Assembly: GCA_002238525.1 (NCBI GenBank)
Contig: MPMN01000020.1
Span: forward strand, 1-43,222
DNA length: 43,222 nt
Direction: 5' to 3'
DNA from: Flavobacteriaceae bacterium bin25
GTDB lineage: Bacteria > Bacteroidota > Bacteroidia > Flavobacteriales > Flavobacteriaceae
The translations under genes were made by a program, and so were the position numbers. Below the pieces are notes generated by a model. The model was not told where the DNA came from. It worked only from the letters and a program-made list of their open reading frames with translations, and searched no databases. Of the stretch, positions 1 through 9,475 are shown piece after piece (the first letter of the stretch is position 1; the number at the start of each line of letters is the position of its first letter).

Positions 1-921
1 TACCTCCATCAGACTCTGCTTATCCAGCTTATCCAGATCCACCGTTTTGGTCTGCTTGACCACACTTGCGATGGTCTCCTTACGCAAAGCCGAAATCCAA
101 TCCATACCCACAGGAACCAACTCTTGTTGTATCCCCTTATGGGTCAATATCCCACGATCCCCGACCATAATCACATGCTGCAGACCAAAGGTCTCTCGCA
201 ACTTGGTGACCTGGTCTGATAGCGTCCTGGGATCCGAAGTATTCCCTTTGTAGATCTGCACAGAAACAGGACAACCCTCCTGATCAGTCATTAGACCGAT
301 GACTATCTGCTTCTTCCCTCTCTTGCGGTCTCTATTATACCCAAAAGCAGCTAACTCATTCTGCTTACCTTCCACATAACTACTGGTTAAATCGTAAAGT
401 ACCATCCCTCCTTCGGTTAGATGCCGTTTGGCTAGGCGATACTCCATGTCGGTTTTTCGCTCAATGAGCCAGTCCATGGCTTCATACAGATCATCCGAAT
501 CGACTCCTTTGAGTGCCAATTCCTCATTGAGGGTGGAGGATGCCGAACATCGATCCAACAGCGTGCTGGTGGCTAATTTACTGGAAGGATGCAACACACG
601 TGCAGCGATCATGCCAAGCACCAACCGGCGGTTACGGGAATCTCTAGGTGCAAGCAACTTGGGGATGCCTAGTTTTTTGATCATATGCAGTACCACAGCC
701 ACATGACCGTGTGGTTTACTGCTGATCAGCGTGAAGGCATCTTGAATGGACTTGACCACGATTCCTCCTTTGAAGAGTTCTTTGATTTGTAGAATGATCG
801 GTAGAGGAAGCTTGGTGATATTAGCGATGGTGGTTTTGATGACTTTACCGTTGTCCCATTTGGACTCACGGATGAGCCATGTGGGCTTAGATTTTCGATT
901 TGGTATGCGAGCTACGTACAT
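1..921 (-). CDS. IS1634-like transposase, partial (3' end beyond window)
   Basis: The minus strand is open from ATG at 921 to the window edge, 307 codons, with no internal stop. The translation starts MYVARIPNRKSKPTW and contains VLYDLTSSYVEG, FGYNRDRKRGKKQ and VIMVGDRGIL. These are the catalytic-Asp contexts of IS4-type DDE transposases; the GYNRDRKRGKKQ stretch and overall layout fit the IS1634 family. The third catalytic residue (Glu) would lie beyond the window. The part visible looks intact, unlike the other insertion sequences here, so this may be the only potentially active element. Its terminal inverted repeat should lie just right of 921 but cannot be delimited from one end. Family assignment is from motif recognition only. 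Confidence 0.85.
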   Translation of the reverse strand, partial: MYVARIPNRKSKPTWLIRESKWDNGKVIKTTIANITKLPLPIILQIKELFKGGIVVKSIQDAFTLISSKPHGHVAVVLHMIKKLGIPKLLAPRDSRNRRLVLGMIAARVLHPSSKLATSTLLDRCSASSTLNEELALKGVDSDDLYEAMDWLIERKTDMEYRLAKRHLTEGGMVLYDLTSSYVEGKQNELAAFGYNRDRKRGKKQIVIGLMTDQEGCPVSVQIYKGNTSDPRTLSDQVTKLRETFGLQHVIMVGDRGILTHKGIQQELVPVGMDWISALRKETIASVVKQTKTVDLDKLDKQSLMEV

Positions 922-1226
922 GGGTAGGTAATAAAATTTTAATGGTTTTACATATAGGTATCAAATATAGGAAATAATTGGATAAAATAGGTTTTATTGG
1001 ATGATTTTATAAGAAATCTTTATTCATTTATACATGGGTAGTAAATTTCGGGTAAAATTCCTTCAGATATACATATAAAACACATATAGACATCTAAAAA
1101 TCAGTAAAAAAGAGTCGAAATCCCTATAAAACCCTCAAAAATCAATGAAAAAACCTGAAATTTATTCAAATTTCTTCCTGAAATCAATTAAAATAAGCCC
1201 TATTAGTGAAAAATAGGGGGGAAGTT
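922..1226. other. AT-rich gap between two insertion-sequence genes
   Basis: No coding region is seen. The stretch is very AT-rich. Near its right end is a hairpin, CCCTAT / ATAGGG (1198-1218, 9-nt loop), directly followed by extra Gs. It presumably contains the left terminal repeat of the IS1634-like element and the truncation point of the IS630 remnant, but neither boundary can be fixed. Confidence 0.4.
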
Positions 1227-1379
1227 CAGTCAATATCTTCAGAGAATTTCATCGCCACTCTTTCTTTCATCCATTGCCATACCTTTTCAGCAGGATTAAG
1301 TTCTGGGGTATATGGAGGAATTCTGATGATCTCAATGTTTTCTGGAATGGTCATATTCTTAGAAGCATGAAAGCCAGCA

Positions 1380-1430
1380 TTGGCTAACATTTAATTATTT
1401 TACTTAGATGGAACGCATAGCGCTATGCGG
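1380..1430. repeat. 51-nt insertion with 16-bp perfect palindrome in IS630 remnant
   Basis: Compared with the IS630 copy at 18345-19321, exactly 51 extra nucleotides interrupt the segment encoding IIDNAGFHA. One end of the insert carries the perfect palindrome CGCATAGCGCTATGCG (1414-1429). TTG occurs at 1380-1382 and again at 1431-1433, compatible with a 3-bp target duplication. In the frame of the host gene the insert contains stop codons. No second copy was seen in the window, so its identity is unknown. Confidence 0.6.
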
Positions 1431-1476
1431 TTGTCTATAATCATGATTTTAAGTTCTTTCGGATTTTGTTTGCTAA

Positions 1477-1489
1477 CCCTCTGAGAGGG
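1477..1489. repeat. TGA-centred mini-palindrome, copy A
   Basis: CCCTCTGAGAGGG is a 6+1+6 palindrome, embedded in AACCCTCTGAGAGGGAACAA. It lies in a segment of the IS630 remnant that is missing from the second IS630 copy. The flanks GTTTGCT (1468-1474) and AGCAAAC (1504-1510) form an additional outer inverted repeat. The same 20-nt core recurs at 42756-42775 in the TnpB gene. Confidence 0.7.
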
Positions 1490-2255
1490 AACAAGAACCT
1501 TTCAGCAAACCCTAGAAAATAGCATGAGACACTGATGATGTTTCCCAATAGAACATATTCCCTATGATAGGTGAAAAGCAACCCCCATAACCAAAGCGAT
1601 TGATAACTATGCTAATACTTACCAATAGACTTGACACCTTTGGAAACCAATACACGCTTTTGTTTGGTCATTAATCCAAAATGAGATTCATCCTGAAAAT
1701 AAAGATTGAAGGAATCAAACTTAGCCTCATCCGTTTTTAATCTTAAACAGTTTATCCGGAAGTTCTTCTTTAAACTCTTTTAAAGCCTCTTTATCTTTTT
1801 TATGATGAGATGTTCTTGAAACAATCAGCACACTATTGTGACATTTCCGACAATGATTATAAAGGACTTGATAATTTAAATTGGATTGGTGATTTTTATG
1901 CACCTATGCTAATAACTCAACATAACTAGTTATCGTTGTTGAAGGATTTGCAAGCATAGATGCTATGGCTTCTTTGCTTTGTTCCGTTATCCATGGCCAA
2001 ATACCACCTCGTTGTCTAATAGCGAGCAATTCCTTTAAACCACCTTGATAATGTAACCTAAGCAAATGGTAAATAGTCTTACGGCAAACCTTAAGAATTG
2101 GGACTAAATCCTTAGTATAAATCACTTTCTCCTATATTATCAGGAAAAGCATCCCAACTCTACCTTTATTGGTGAGGGTCTTTTACATAGATATGAGATT
2201 TTTCAGTTCGCTCACACTCAATTTTACTTGTATATCTATTTGTTTGGCGATATAG

Positions 2256-2671
2256 AAAAAGCATAAATTAATTTGTAATATATGTGTATATATCGTGTTG
2301 TTCACTCTCACCTCTTTTAGTTATAGATCAATAAGTTTAACTACACCGCAGATATATAAATTAAATGAGAAATATAATAGTGTATATGGTATAACTTAAG
2401 GAAAACTAATGGATATGAGAATAAGGGAGAAACTCATGAAATATAAAATGCTTTTCGTGAATTAGTGTCACTCTCTTTTCACAAAAAGCGCACTTTGAAC
2501 TACTACATTTCACTTCTGTTTCCCTTCAGTTAGGTTCATCGATTTTGACTCAGATTCTATATATTCAGTTCTACGAATTAAGAACTAAATTTGCCAAAGC
2601 AATCTATTTTGAGACATTCCTTAAACTACTGCATTAGTTGTTTTAAAACTTGGTCTTTTTAAATATTAATC
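2256..2671. other. Intergenic region upstream of ftsE-like gene
   Basis: No coding potential was recognised in about 416 bp. It presumably holds the promoter of the ftsE-kdsA pair. A Bacteroidota-type -33/-7 pair with correct spacing could not be identified convincingly. TATTTTG near 2608 resembles a -7 box, but the nearest upstream TTTG is too close. Confidence 0.3.
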
Positions 2672-3415
2672 ATGTCTTCATTTAACGTAGAAAATTCCAA
2701 TCCTTCCAAATCCATTGTAAAGTTTCATGATTGTGAAGTCAAATTCAATAATAATACGGTGATTTCAAATCTAAACTTTGAAATACTTCAGGGAGATTTT
2801 ATTTTCCTTATTGGACAAACCGGAACAGGTAAAAGCACTCTAATGAGATTGCTTTATGGAGATTTACCCTTATCAAAAGGAGAAGCCCATGTGGTGGGAT
2901 ACAACCTAAATAAAATTAAAGGCAAACAGATTCATAAACTTCGAAGAAAGTTAGGAATTGTATTTCAAGATTTTAAATTACTCAATGATCGCTCCATCTA
3001 TGAAAATTTGGCTTTTGTTTTGAGAGCCACTGGATGGAAATCAAAACAAGAAATCCGGAACAAAATTCACGAAACTCTCAATCTGGTAAAAGTAGATATC
3101 AATCCCAAAAAATATCCAATCGAAATATCTGGAGGAGAACAGCAGAGAATTGCTATCGCCAGAGCTCTGCTGAACGAACCTGAATTGATAATAGCCGACG
3201 AGCCTACGGGAAATCTAGACCCTAATACTTCAATAGAAATCATGAAGCTATTCGAGTTGTTGCACAAAAAAGGAATGACTATTCTGATGTCAACTCATGA
3301 TTATAATATGGTCATCAAATTTCCTGGAAAGGTCTATCGTTTAGAAAATAAAACTCTCGAAGAGGTCGTCAGAAAAGTCCGTAAAGAACCACCCCAATCG
3401 CCTCCTTCAAATTGA
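2672..3415 (+). CDS. ftsE: FtsE-like cell-division ABC transporter ATP-binding protein
   Basis: 247 aa. The ABC ATPase signatures are all present: Walker [10 protein letters not shown] (residues 48-56), Q-loop Q99, signature SGGEQQR (153-159), Walker B LIIADEP (172-178) and the following TGNLDP. In this family FtsE pairs with the membrane protein FtsX to control septal peptidoglycan hydrolases at the inner membrane. The short single-domain form and the TGNLD motif fit FtsE, although LolD/MacB-type ATPases look similar. No ftsX neighbour is present; the next gene is kdsA, 49 bp downstream on the same strand, so the two may be cotranscribed. It ends with a Pro-rich tail (EPPQSPPSN). ATG at 2672 gives the expected family length. 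Confidence 0.85.
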   Translation: MSSFNVENSNPSKSIVKFHDCEVKFNNNTVISNLNFEILQGDFIFLIGQTGTGKSTLMRLLYGDLPLSKGEAHVVGYNLNKIKGKQIHKLRRKLGIVFQDFKLLNDRSIYENLAFVLRATGWKSKQEIRNKIHETLNLVKVDINPKKYPIEISGGEQQRIAIARALLNEPELIIADEPTGNLDPNTSIEIMKLFELLHKKGMTILMSTHDYNMVIKFPGKVYRLENKTLEEVVRKVRKEPPQSPPSN

Positions 3416-3464
3416 TTCACATCTAGACAAATCTCCTCGCAGATTTCTATTGCAGTATTAAAAA

Positions 3465-4274
3465 ATGGACTTCAACCGTATTTTGAACAAAAATTCAAAA
3501 ACTTTTTTTCTCATAGCTGGACCCTGTGCTATTGAAGATGAATTAACAGCCTTTGAGATTGCTCTCCATATCCAAAATGTATGTCAGTCGCTGAATATCC
3601 CCTTTATATTCAAGGGTAGTTTTAAAAAAGCCAATAGAACAAGAATTGACAGTTTTACCGGTATTGGGAATGAAAAGGCGTTGAAGATTCTAAAAAAAAT
3701 CAGTCAATCACTCAATATCCCAACCCTGACTGATATCCATGAATCATCAGATGCAGAAATGGCTGCAGAATATGTCGATATTCTTCAAATCCCTGCATTT
3801 TTAATCAGACAAACTGATCTAATTAAAGCCGCATCTAATACAGGTAAGACAGTAAATCTAAAAAAAGGACAGTTCATGTCTCCTCAGAGCATGAAGTTTG
3901 CAGTTGAAAAAGTAAAAGATTCCGGAAACAAAAATGTTATTATCACAGAGCGCGGAACTCAATTTGGCTACAACGATTTGGTAGTTGATTTTCGTGGCAT
4001 CCCCCATCTGCGCACCTTTGCCCCTACTGTGATGGATATCACACACAGTTTACAGCAACCCAATACTTCTCAGGGAATTACCGGAGGATTACCTCACCTA
4101 ATCGAAACTATGGGCAGAGCTGCCATAGCTGTTGGAGTGGATGGAATTTTCTTAGAAACCCATCCAGAACCTTCAACTGCCAAAAGTGATGGGAAAAATA
4201 TGCTCCAGCTTAATCTCATTGAAAATCTCTTAAGTCGCTTTGTAGATATACAAAACACCATAAATAAATTTTAG
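3465..4274 (+). CDS. kdsA: 3-deoxy-D-manno-octulosonate 8-phosphate synthase
   Basis: 269 aa, full length for the family. It condenses phosphoenolpyruvate with arabinose 5-phosphate to make KDO 8-phosphate for the LPS inner core, in the cytoplasm. Visible family motifs are AGPCAIE (18-24), KGSFKKANRTRIDSF, TDIHE, IPAFLIRQTDLIKAA, KKGQFMSP, TERGTQFGYNDLVVDFRG and THPEPSTAKSDGKN. The Cys in AGPCAIE (C21) aligns with the metal-binding Cys of the Aquifex-type enzyme; Asn occupies that position in the E. coli type, so a metal-dependent class II enzyme is inferred. It lies 49 bp downstream of the ftsE-like gene in the same direction. ATG at 3465 is the natural start. Confidence 0.95.
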   Translation: MDFNRILNKNSKTFFLIAGPCAIEDELTAFEIALHIQNVCQSLNIPFIFKGSFKKANRTRIDSFTGIGNEKALKILKKISQSLNIPTLTDIHESSDAEMAAEYVDILQIPAFLIRQTDLIKAASNTGKTVNLKKGQFMSPQSMKFAVEKVKDSGNKNVIITERGTQFGYNDLVVDFRGIPHLRTFAPTVMDITHSLQQPNTSQGITGGLPHLIETMGRAAIAVGVDGIFLETHPEPSTAKSDGKNMLQLNLIENLLSRFVDIQNTINKF

Positions 4275-4535
4275 AAAACATTCGAATACTACACTACAGT
4301 ATGCCGAAAACTGTGTAAAATAGGTAAGAGTGGGGTGCCAGATCTCTATCCAAAGGCAAGAAAAAATAGAACTATGCATCTGTTCTTTTTTGTTATTATC
4401 ACTCGGATTCTCTAATGATCAATAGGAATAAACTCTCGGGCAAGGCTCAATCCCAAAAGCCTTAAGTTATTTGCCTAAGCATGGAAAATTTTATCCAAAA
4501 AATATTCGTGTTTGTCTACGGACTTCTCTTTTGGC

Positions 4536-5846
4536 TCAAAAAATCTTTCTAGGAATCCTCAATAGCAAAACACTCCCAAGCAAAAAAAGAACTGGGAAAA
4601 AGGTAATGGAGGTCCTTATGCTTCCTGTAAACTGATCCAAAAAACCAAAGATTGTAATTCCCATGATAAAAGCAATTTTTTCAGTTACATCATAAAAACT
4701 AAAAAAGGAAGTAGTGTCCTTAGTCGGTGGTAATAACTTGGAATAAGTAGACCGAGATAAGGACTGAATGCCACCTACAACTAGTCCTACAAATCCGGCA
4801 AGAATATAGAAGTGTGTGGGCTCGTAAACCAAATAAGCACCAATACAAATTATTGCCCAAGATATGTTCAAGGCAACCAATACCGGTATGTTACCAAACC
4901 GACCAGATGCTCTAGCAGTTATTTCAGCACCAAAAATAGCAACCACTTGAATGAGCAGAATACTCATAATTAACCCCATCGTTTTTTGAGTGTCATCATT
5001 CCAATTGAGTTCTTGCTCACCAAAATAAGCCGCAATTATCATCACCGTCTGAAGTGCCATACTATAGACTAAAAAAGCTCCCAAGTATCTTTTGATACCA
5101 AAATGTTTTTTGACGATATTCCAAACTAGTGCCAATTCTTTAAATCCATTAAACAACACATTTTTGACGACTTCGATCTTTTTGTTCCCCTTAGGTAAAT
5201 GATAAAATGAATAATGACTAAAAAGTAACCACCAAACACCTACACTAATAAACGAGTACCTCATGGCCAATAGGGCTTTCTCTGATGATGAACCCTGAAT
5301 TCCATATAACTCCGGTTTGATGACCATGCTGAGATTAAAAACCAATAAAATAACACTCGCTAAATAACCATACGAATAGCCCATTGCACTTGCCCTATCC
5401 ATCTGGGGCGGATATGAAATATCCGGCAAATAAGAATTATAAAAGACCAAACTTCCCTGAAATCCAATGATGCCAAGACTATACAAAGTCAATCCCAAAT
5501 AAATAGTATCTACATCAAACCAGTATAGCCCGATACAAGAAAAACCACCCAGGTAAACAAAAAACCTCATAAATAGTTTTTTATTACCTATATAGTCGGC
5601 AATCCCAGAGAGTATAGGTGAAAGAATTACCACCAAACTAATCGACAATCCAACGATGAAACTAATCATTGCCGTACTTCTGATCTGTTGACCTAAAAAA
5701 AGTATTGTATCGCTATCATCTAAAATCGAACCATAATAAATTGGGAATATGGTAGTAGTAATCACGGCGGTATAAACGGAGTTAGCCCAATCATATACAG
5801 CCCAAGCCCTTAATAGTTTTCTATTTCCTTTTTTTAATTTTTTCAA
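4536..5846 (-). CDS. UMF1-family MFS transporter (Atg22-like)
   Basis: 436 aa, with about twelve hydrophobic membrane segments along its length. The N-terminus RAWAVYDWANSVYTAVITTT, with the AWAxYDWANSxY signature, identifies the UMF1/Atg22-like branch of the major facilitator superfamily. The mid-protein stretch GGIQSLSRSTYSKLLPP is also typical of this group. Substrates of bacterial members are not well established; export or import of small metabolites at the inner membrane is all that can be inferred. It is convergent with kdsA (about 260 bp between them) and divergent from the Gfo/Idh gene at 6201. No linkage to a specific pathway is shown. Confidence 0.85.
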   Translation of the reverse strand: MKKLKKGNRKLLRAWAVYDWANSVYTAVITTTIFPIYYGSILDDSDTILFLGQQIRSTAMISFIVGLSISLVVILSPILSGIADYIGNKKLFMRFFVYLGGFSCIGLYWFDVDTIYLGLTLYSLGIIGFQGSLVFYNSYLPDISYPPQMDRASAMGYSYGYLASVILLVFNLSMVIKPELYGIQGSSSEKALLAMRYSFISVGVWWLLFSHYSFYHLPKGNKKIEVVKNVLFNGFKELALVWNIVKKHFGIKRYLGAFLVYSMALQTVMIIAAYFGEQELNWNDDTQKTMGLIMSILLIQVVAIFGAEITARASGRFGNIPVLVALNISWAIICIGAYLVYEPTHFYILAGFVGLVVGGIQSLSRSTYSKLLPPTKDTTSFFSFYDVTEKIAFIMGITIFGFLDQFTGSIRTSITFFPVLFLLGSVLLLRIPRKIF

Positions 5847-6200
5847 CGTTCGTCTTTAACTGAAAATAATTTCCAAGATCTTCATTTTCAATGAAACATC
5901 CGAGTTCCTTAGATAAAATGATGATTAAAAATTGTGTTGATTATTCAAGACAGTAAAAATAGGTATAAATATAAAATATGAACTCAATTTGAATGAATAT
6001 ATTTTGGCTAAGTCAATATTCGAGAAGATTTCCAAAACCTCGGATATACATAACTGCTAACCAATAGCCACTTTCATAGACAATTGTAATGATGGTAAAT
6101 ATTTGAGTAGAGTAAACTTTTTAGATCTTTCATGGAATCAGGTCCAAAGCTCTTATGTCTAAAGAATTTTTTAAATTGACCTCTAAGGTCAATAAAAGTT
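5847..6200. other. Divergent intergenic region
   Basis: About 354 bp between the MFS transporter (minus) and the Gfo/Idh oxidoreductase (plus). It must contain both promoters. The sequence is AT-rich with no small gene, RNA structure or strong repeat that could be recognised. Confidence 0.3.
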
Positions 6201-7577
6201 ATGCCATCAACCAAAAAAATTCATATCAATCGAAGAGAATTCTTACAATCTTCTGTCGCACCCCTCTTGGTTTCGCAATTTGGAATCTACGGATTAGATT
6301 TTATGTATCCCATTGAACCCCGAAAGGTAGCAGTGATAGGGACTGGATGGTATGGAAAAAGCGATTTGTTTCGACTCATGCAGGTAACCAAAGTCGAAGT
6401 TGTAGCTATTTGTGACGTAGATCAAAAACTTCTTGTAGAAGCTGCTGAATTGATTTCTCAAAGACAAAAGACCACCAAAAAGCCCCTTTTGTATGAAGAC
6501 TATAAAAAAATGCTTAAAGAAAATGAACTCGATATCGTTATCATCGGAACTCCAGATCACTGGCACGCACTCCAAACAATTGATTGCTTAAAATCCGGAG
6601 CGAACGTCTATGTTCAAAAACCCATAAGCGTTGATATTTCCGAAGGACTTGCGATGGTTGAAGCAGCAAAGAAGTTCAATCGAGTAGTTCAAGTAGGAAC
6701 GCAAAGAAAAAGTAATCCCCATATAATTCAGGCCAAACAAAAGATTATTGATTCTGGCTTGCTAGGAAAAATCGGTCATGTTGAGATGTGTTGCTATTAC
6801 CACATGAGAGCAAAAGGCAACCCCCAACCTAGTGAAATTCCAAATTTCCTTAACTACAATTTATGGACAGGTCCAGCTCCGCTAAGGCAATATGATAAAT
6901 TACCACACAGAAGTTGGTGGAGAGCATTTATGGAATATGGGAATGGTATTACTGGTGATATGTGTGTTCATATGTACGATACTGTTCGCTGGCTACTTGG
7001 ACTAGATTGGCCAAAGAAAATCACCTCCTATGGAGGCATCTATGTCCAAAAAGGACATAAAGCAAATATTTCAGATACCCAAACGGCCATTTTTAATCAC
7101 GATGAGTTTGATTGTGTATGGAACCACAGAACATGGGGACTTCCACCCGATCCAAACTATCCATGGGCTCTTTTTATCTATGGAGAGAATGGAACACTAA
7201 AGGCAAGTGTATTTAAATACGAATTCATTCCTCATGGAAATCAAAAAGGCATCAGTCAAGATGTAGTCTACCAAAGAGAAGAGTTTCCTGAAGATCTCAC
7301 CGAAAAAGATATTGAGCTGAATGCTGCCCCTGCCACTCGACTACATATGATTGATTTTTTAAGGGCGATTGATACCGGTTCTCAACCTGTGTCACATATT
7401 TTGGATGGTCATATATCAACTGCAAGTTGTATTCTGGCTAATCTATCAATGCAAGTAAACCGCCCCATAGTTTACGACCCCAAATTACACTTGATTGACA
7501 ACGACGACCAAGCTACAAAACTCTTATCAAGAACTTATAGACAAGGCTGGAACCATCCGTGGAAAGGATTTGAATAG
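6201..7577 (+). CDS. Tat-exported Gfo/Idh/MocA-family oxidoreductase
   Basis: 458 aa. A twin-arginine leader RREFLQ (residues 11-16) precedes a hydrophobic stretch, so export in folded form with bound cofactor is likely. The Rossmann motif is VAVIGTGWYG (43-52). The NAD(P)-binding EKP motif appears as VQKP (138-141), a variant common in secreted members. GTPDHWHA and HMYD match the expected substrate-binding His region. Family members oxidise or reduce sugars and polyols at a ring hydroxyl; the exact substrate is unknown. It is monocistronic, convergent with manA (48 bp between stops). Together with the second Tat Gfo/Idh at 16666 and the DUF1080 protein, it suggests periplasmic keto-sugar chemistry. 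Confidence 0.88.
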   Translation: MPSTKKIHINRREFLQSSVAPLLVSQFGIYGLDFMYPIEPRKVAVIGTGWYGKSDLFRLMQVTKVEVVAICDVDQKLLVEAAELISQRQKTTKKPLLYEDYKKMLKENELDIVIIGTPDHWHALQTIDCLKSGANVYVQKPISVDISEGLAMVEAAKKFNRVVQVGTQRKSNPHIIQAKQKIIDSGLLGKIGHVEMCCYYHMRAKGNPQPSEIPNFLNYNLWTGPAPLRQYDKLPHRSWWRAFMEYGNGITGDMCVHMYDTVRWLLGLDWPKKITSYGGIYVQKGHKANISDTQTAIFNHDEFDCVWNHRTWGLPPDPNYPWALFIYGENGTLKASVFKYEFIPHGNQKGISQDVVYQREEFPEDLTEKDIELNAAPATRLHMIDFLRAIDTGSQPVSHILDGHISTASCILANLSMQVNRPIVYDPKLHLIDNDDQATKLLSRTYRQGWNHPWKGFE

Positions 7578-7625
7578 TATATATCTAGCCATTAAACCTT
7601 TTTGGTTTCACAGGTACTGCTCAAG

Positions 7626-8612
7626 TCATTCCGGTACAGACACTTCTAATACTTGTGCATCCTTAGAATCTATCAAAACGCTATCAAAACAAGCAGGAAT
7701 CAATAAAGCCTCACCCAAATCAAGGGTATATTTATAGTTGTTCTTATTAACTCTTAAGCTCAATTGACCCCCTACACAAATTAAAATATAAAAACGATCT
7801 TCCTTTGAATAATCAATTAGTACCTCACCCCTAATTGGGATAAAATTGGTACTGAAAAAAGGAGACTGAACGAGTTTATTGGGACGATTTATTTTTTTAA
7901 AATAGGAGATTGGATTTTGGTGAGAGGAACCGTAATTTATTGCTTTTAAGCCTAAATCAAGATGTAATTCTCTTTTCTGATTGGTTTTGCTATCCAGGCG
8001 ATTATAATCGTATAATCTATAGGTTATATCTGATGCTTGCTGAATTTCTGCGAGTAAAATTCCGCCGCCGATTGCATGAGGCCGACCAGCTGGGATATAA
8101 TGTACTTGTCCCCTGTGGCATAAAATAGAATTCATCTTCTCTTTTAATACACCTTGTGAAACAAATTTCATTAGGCTTTCCGAGTCATATTTTTCAGTAA
8201 ACCCATCCAAAATGAATGAACTTTTATCCGCACGGAGAATGTACCACATTTCACTCTTTCCTATTGTCCGATGTTTTTTTGAGGCCAGTTCATTGTCAGG
8301 ATGAACTTGGATAGATAAATCCTCAGAAGCATCTATTAGTTTGACTAAAAGGGGAAAAGAGTCGGACCATCTATTATAAATTTTCTTTCCTACTAAATCA
8401 GATTTGTATTGTCTAATCAATTCATCTAGATGAAATCCCTTCAAAGGCCCTTTAGCAACCTGAGAAGGAAAACCCTTCATGGTAGAAATCAACCATGCCT
8501 CACCCCATTTTTCACTTGAAGGAAAAATTCCAAATAATTCTTCAAGATTATTTCCTCCCCACAATCTATGAAAAAATTGAGGTGTGAATTTCAGTGGATA
8601 AAGTCTTTCCAA
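7626..8612 (-). CDS. manA: Mannose-6-phosphate isomerase, class I
   Basis: 328 aa, the short Bacillus-like form. It interconverts mannose 6-phosphate and fructose 6-phosphate in the cytoplasm. The zinc ligands are visible: Q102 and H104 in LSIQVHPDNELA, E121 in GKSEMWYIL and H179 in GRPHAIGGG. The catalytic-Arg context DITYRLYDY is also present. The gene has no in-frame ATG at its 5' end: an in-frame TAG lies two codons upstream of TTG at 8612, and the translation MERLYPLKF matches the family N-terminus, so a TTG start is inferred. It is convergent with the Gfo/Idh gene and divergent from the SDR at 8776. Confidence 0.92.
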   Translation of the reverse strand: MERLYPLKFTPQFFHRLWGGNNLEELFGIFPSSEKWGEAWLISTMKGFPSQVAKGPLKGFHLDELIRQYKSDLVGKKIYNRWSDSFPLLVKLIDASEDLSIQVHPDNELASKKHRTIGKSEMWYILRADKSSFILDGFTEKYDSESLMKFVSQGVLKEKMNSILCHRGQVHYIPAGRPHAIGGGILLAEIQQASDITYRLYDYNRLDSKTNQKRELHLDLGLKAINYGSSHQNPISYFKKINRPNKLVQSPFFSTNFIPIRGEVLIDYSKEDRFYILICVGGQLSLRVNKNNYKYTLDLGEALLIPACFDSVLIDSKDAQVLEVSVPE

Positions 8613-8775
8613 ACCCTATATTTGAACTTTATTTTATGCAAAATTAAGTCAAGACTACAAAGCGAGAGTTCCATATGATGAAATCAATCTAAATCGAATG
8701 ACTACCTCAGAATAGTTTACATTGGAACTCTTCTGGTTTGGTAAAAAAATTGTTACATATAAAACCCAACTTAAG

Positions 8776-9471
8776 ATGCCAAAATCAGTAATAATCACTG
8801 GCGGAAATCGGGGAATCGGCTTCGAAATTGCAAAACAACTGGGACATAGGGGATTTTGGGTTTTTCTTGCAGGGAAAGATGCTAACAGTGGACAAAAAGC
8901 AATCAAAACCTTGAAGTCTCAAAATATTCAAGCCAACTGGTTCACTTTAAATGTTTGTAATCCCGATTCTATCAAACTCGCTTACGAAAAAATCTCTAAG
9001 AAAATAGAATTTTTAAATGTGTTGGTCAATAATGCTGGAGTATTAATCAATGAGAGTAGAGATATCTTCACTCCCGCTCCCCAAGAAGATCTTTTGTCTG
9101 TTACTACCAATGGGTTGGGAGCCTTATGGGTAACCCAGCAATTTATGCCCTTACTTAATAAAGGGAGTAGAATCATCATGATTTCAAGTGGAGCAGGGAA
9201 ATTCAACGACAACTATTCTACCTGGGCTCCTCATTATCGAATATCAAAAACTCTGATGAATGCCATCACCAAGCAACTTCACTTGGCACTGGAAAACAAG
9301 GGAATCGTAATCAATGCAGTATGTCCAGGATGGGTCAGAACACAAATGGGCGGAAATCAAGCCACGCGTTCTATCAAAAAAGGAGCTGAAACTCCCGTCT
9401 GGCTAGCTACGGAAGCATCCGAAAAAATCAATGGAAAATTACTTAGGGATAAAATAGAAATTCCGTGGTAA
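8776..9471 (+). CDS. Short-chain dehydrogenase/reductase
   Basis: 231 aa from ATG at 8776. A longer reading from TTG at 8722 adds 18 residues that precede the normal SDR N-terminus and is not favoured. NAD(P)-binding TGGNRGIG, structural NNAG and catalytic YRISK (YxxxK) are all present, with the active-site Ser in MISSGAGKF. C-terminal VCPGWVRTQMGG is typical of classical SDRs of the carbonyl-reductase type. The substrate cannot be named. Its stop lies only 4 bp from the stop of the oppositely oriented SDR at 9476-10288, so the two genes converge tightly. Confidence 0.88.
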   Translation: MPKSVIITGGNRGIGFEIAKQLGHRGFWVFLAGKDANSGQKAIKTLKSQNIQANWFTLNVCNPDSIKLAYEKISKKIEFLNVLVNNAGVLINESRDIFTPAPQEDLLSVTTNGLGALWVTQQFMPLLNKGSRIIMISSGAGKFNDNYSTWAPHYRISKTLMNAITKQLHLALENKGIVINAVCPGWVRTQMGGNQATRSIKKGAETPVWLATEASEKINGKLLRDKIEIPW

Positions 9472-9475
9472 TCAT

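Larger units (their letters stand above)
1227..2255 (-). pseudogene. IS630-family transposase remnant (copy 1)
   Basis: Reading the minus strand from about 2255, the DNA aligns throughout with the IS630 copy at 18345-19321. Shared stretches include KVCRKTIYH, GGLKELLAIR, TTITSYVELLA, YFQDES, TKQKRVLVSKGVK and IPPYTPELNPAEKVWQWMK. The start codon is degraded (ATC where the other copy has ATG), and stops and frameshifts occur throughout. The 3' end stops after the ...MKFSEDID region, shorter than copy 2. Two extra segments absent from copy 2 are present: a palindrome-bearing piece at about 1476-1505 and a 51-nt insert at 1380-1430. This is a dead element used as a landing site by smaller insertions. 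Confidence 0.85.
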
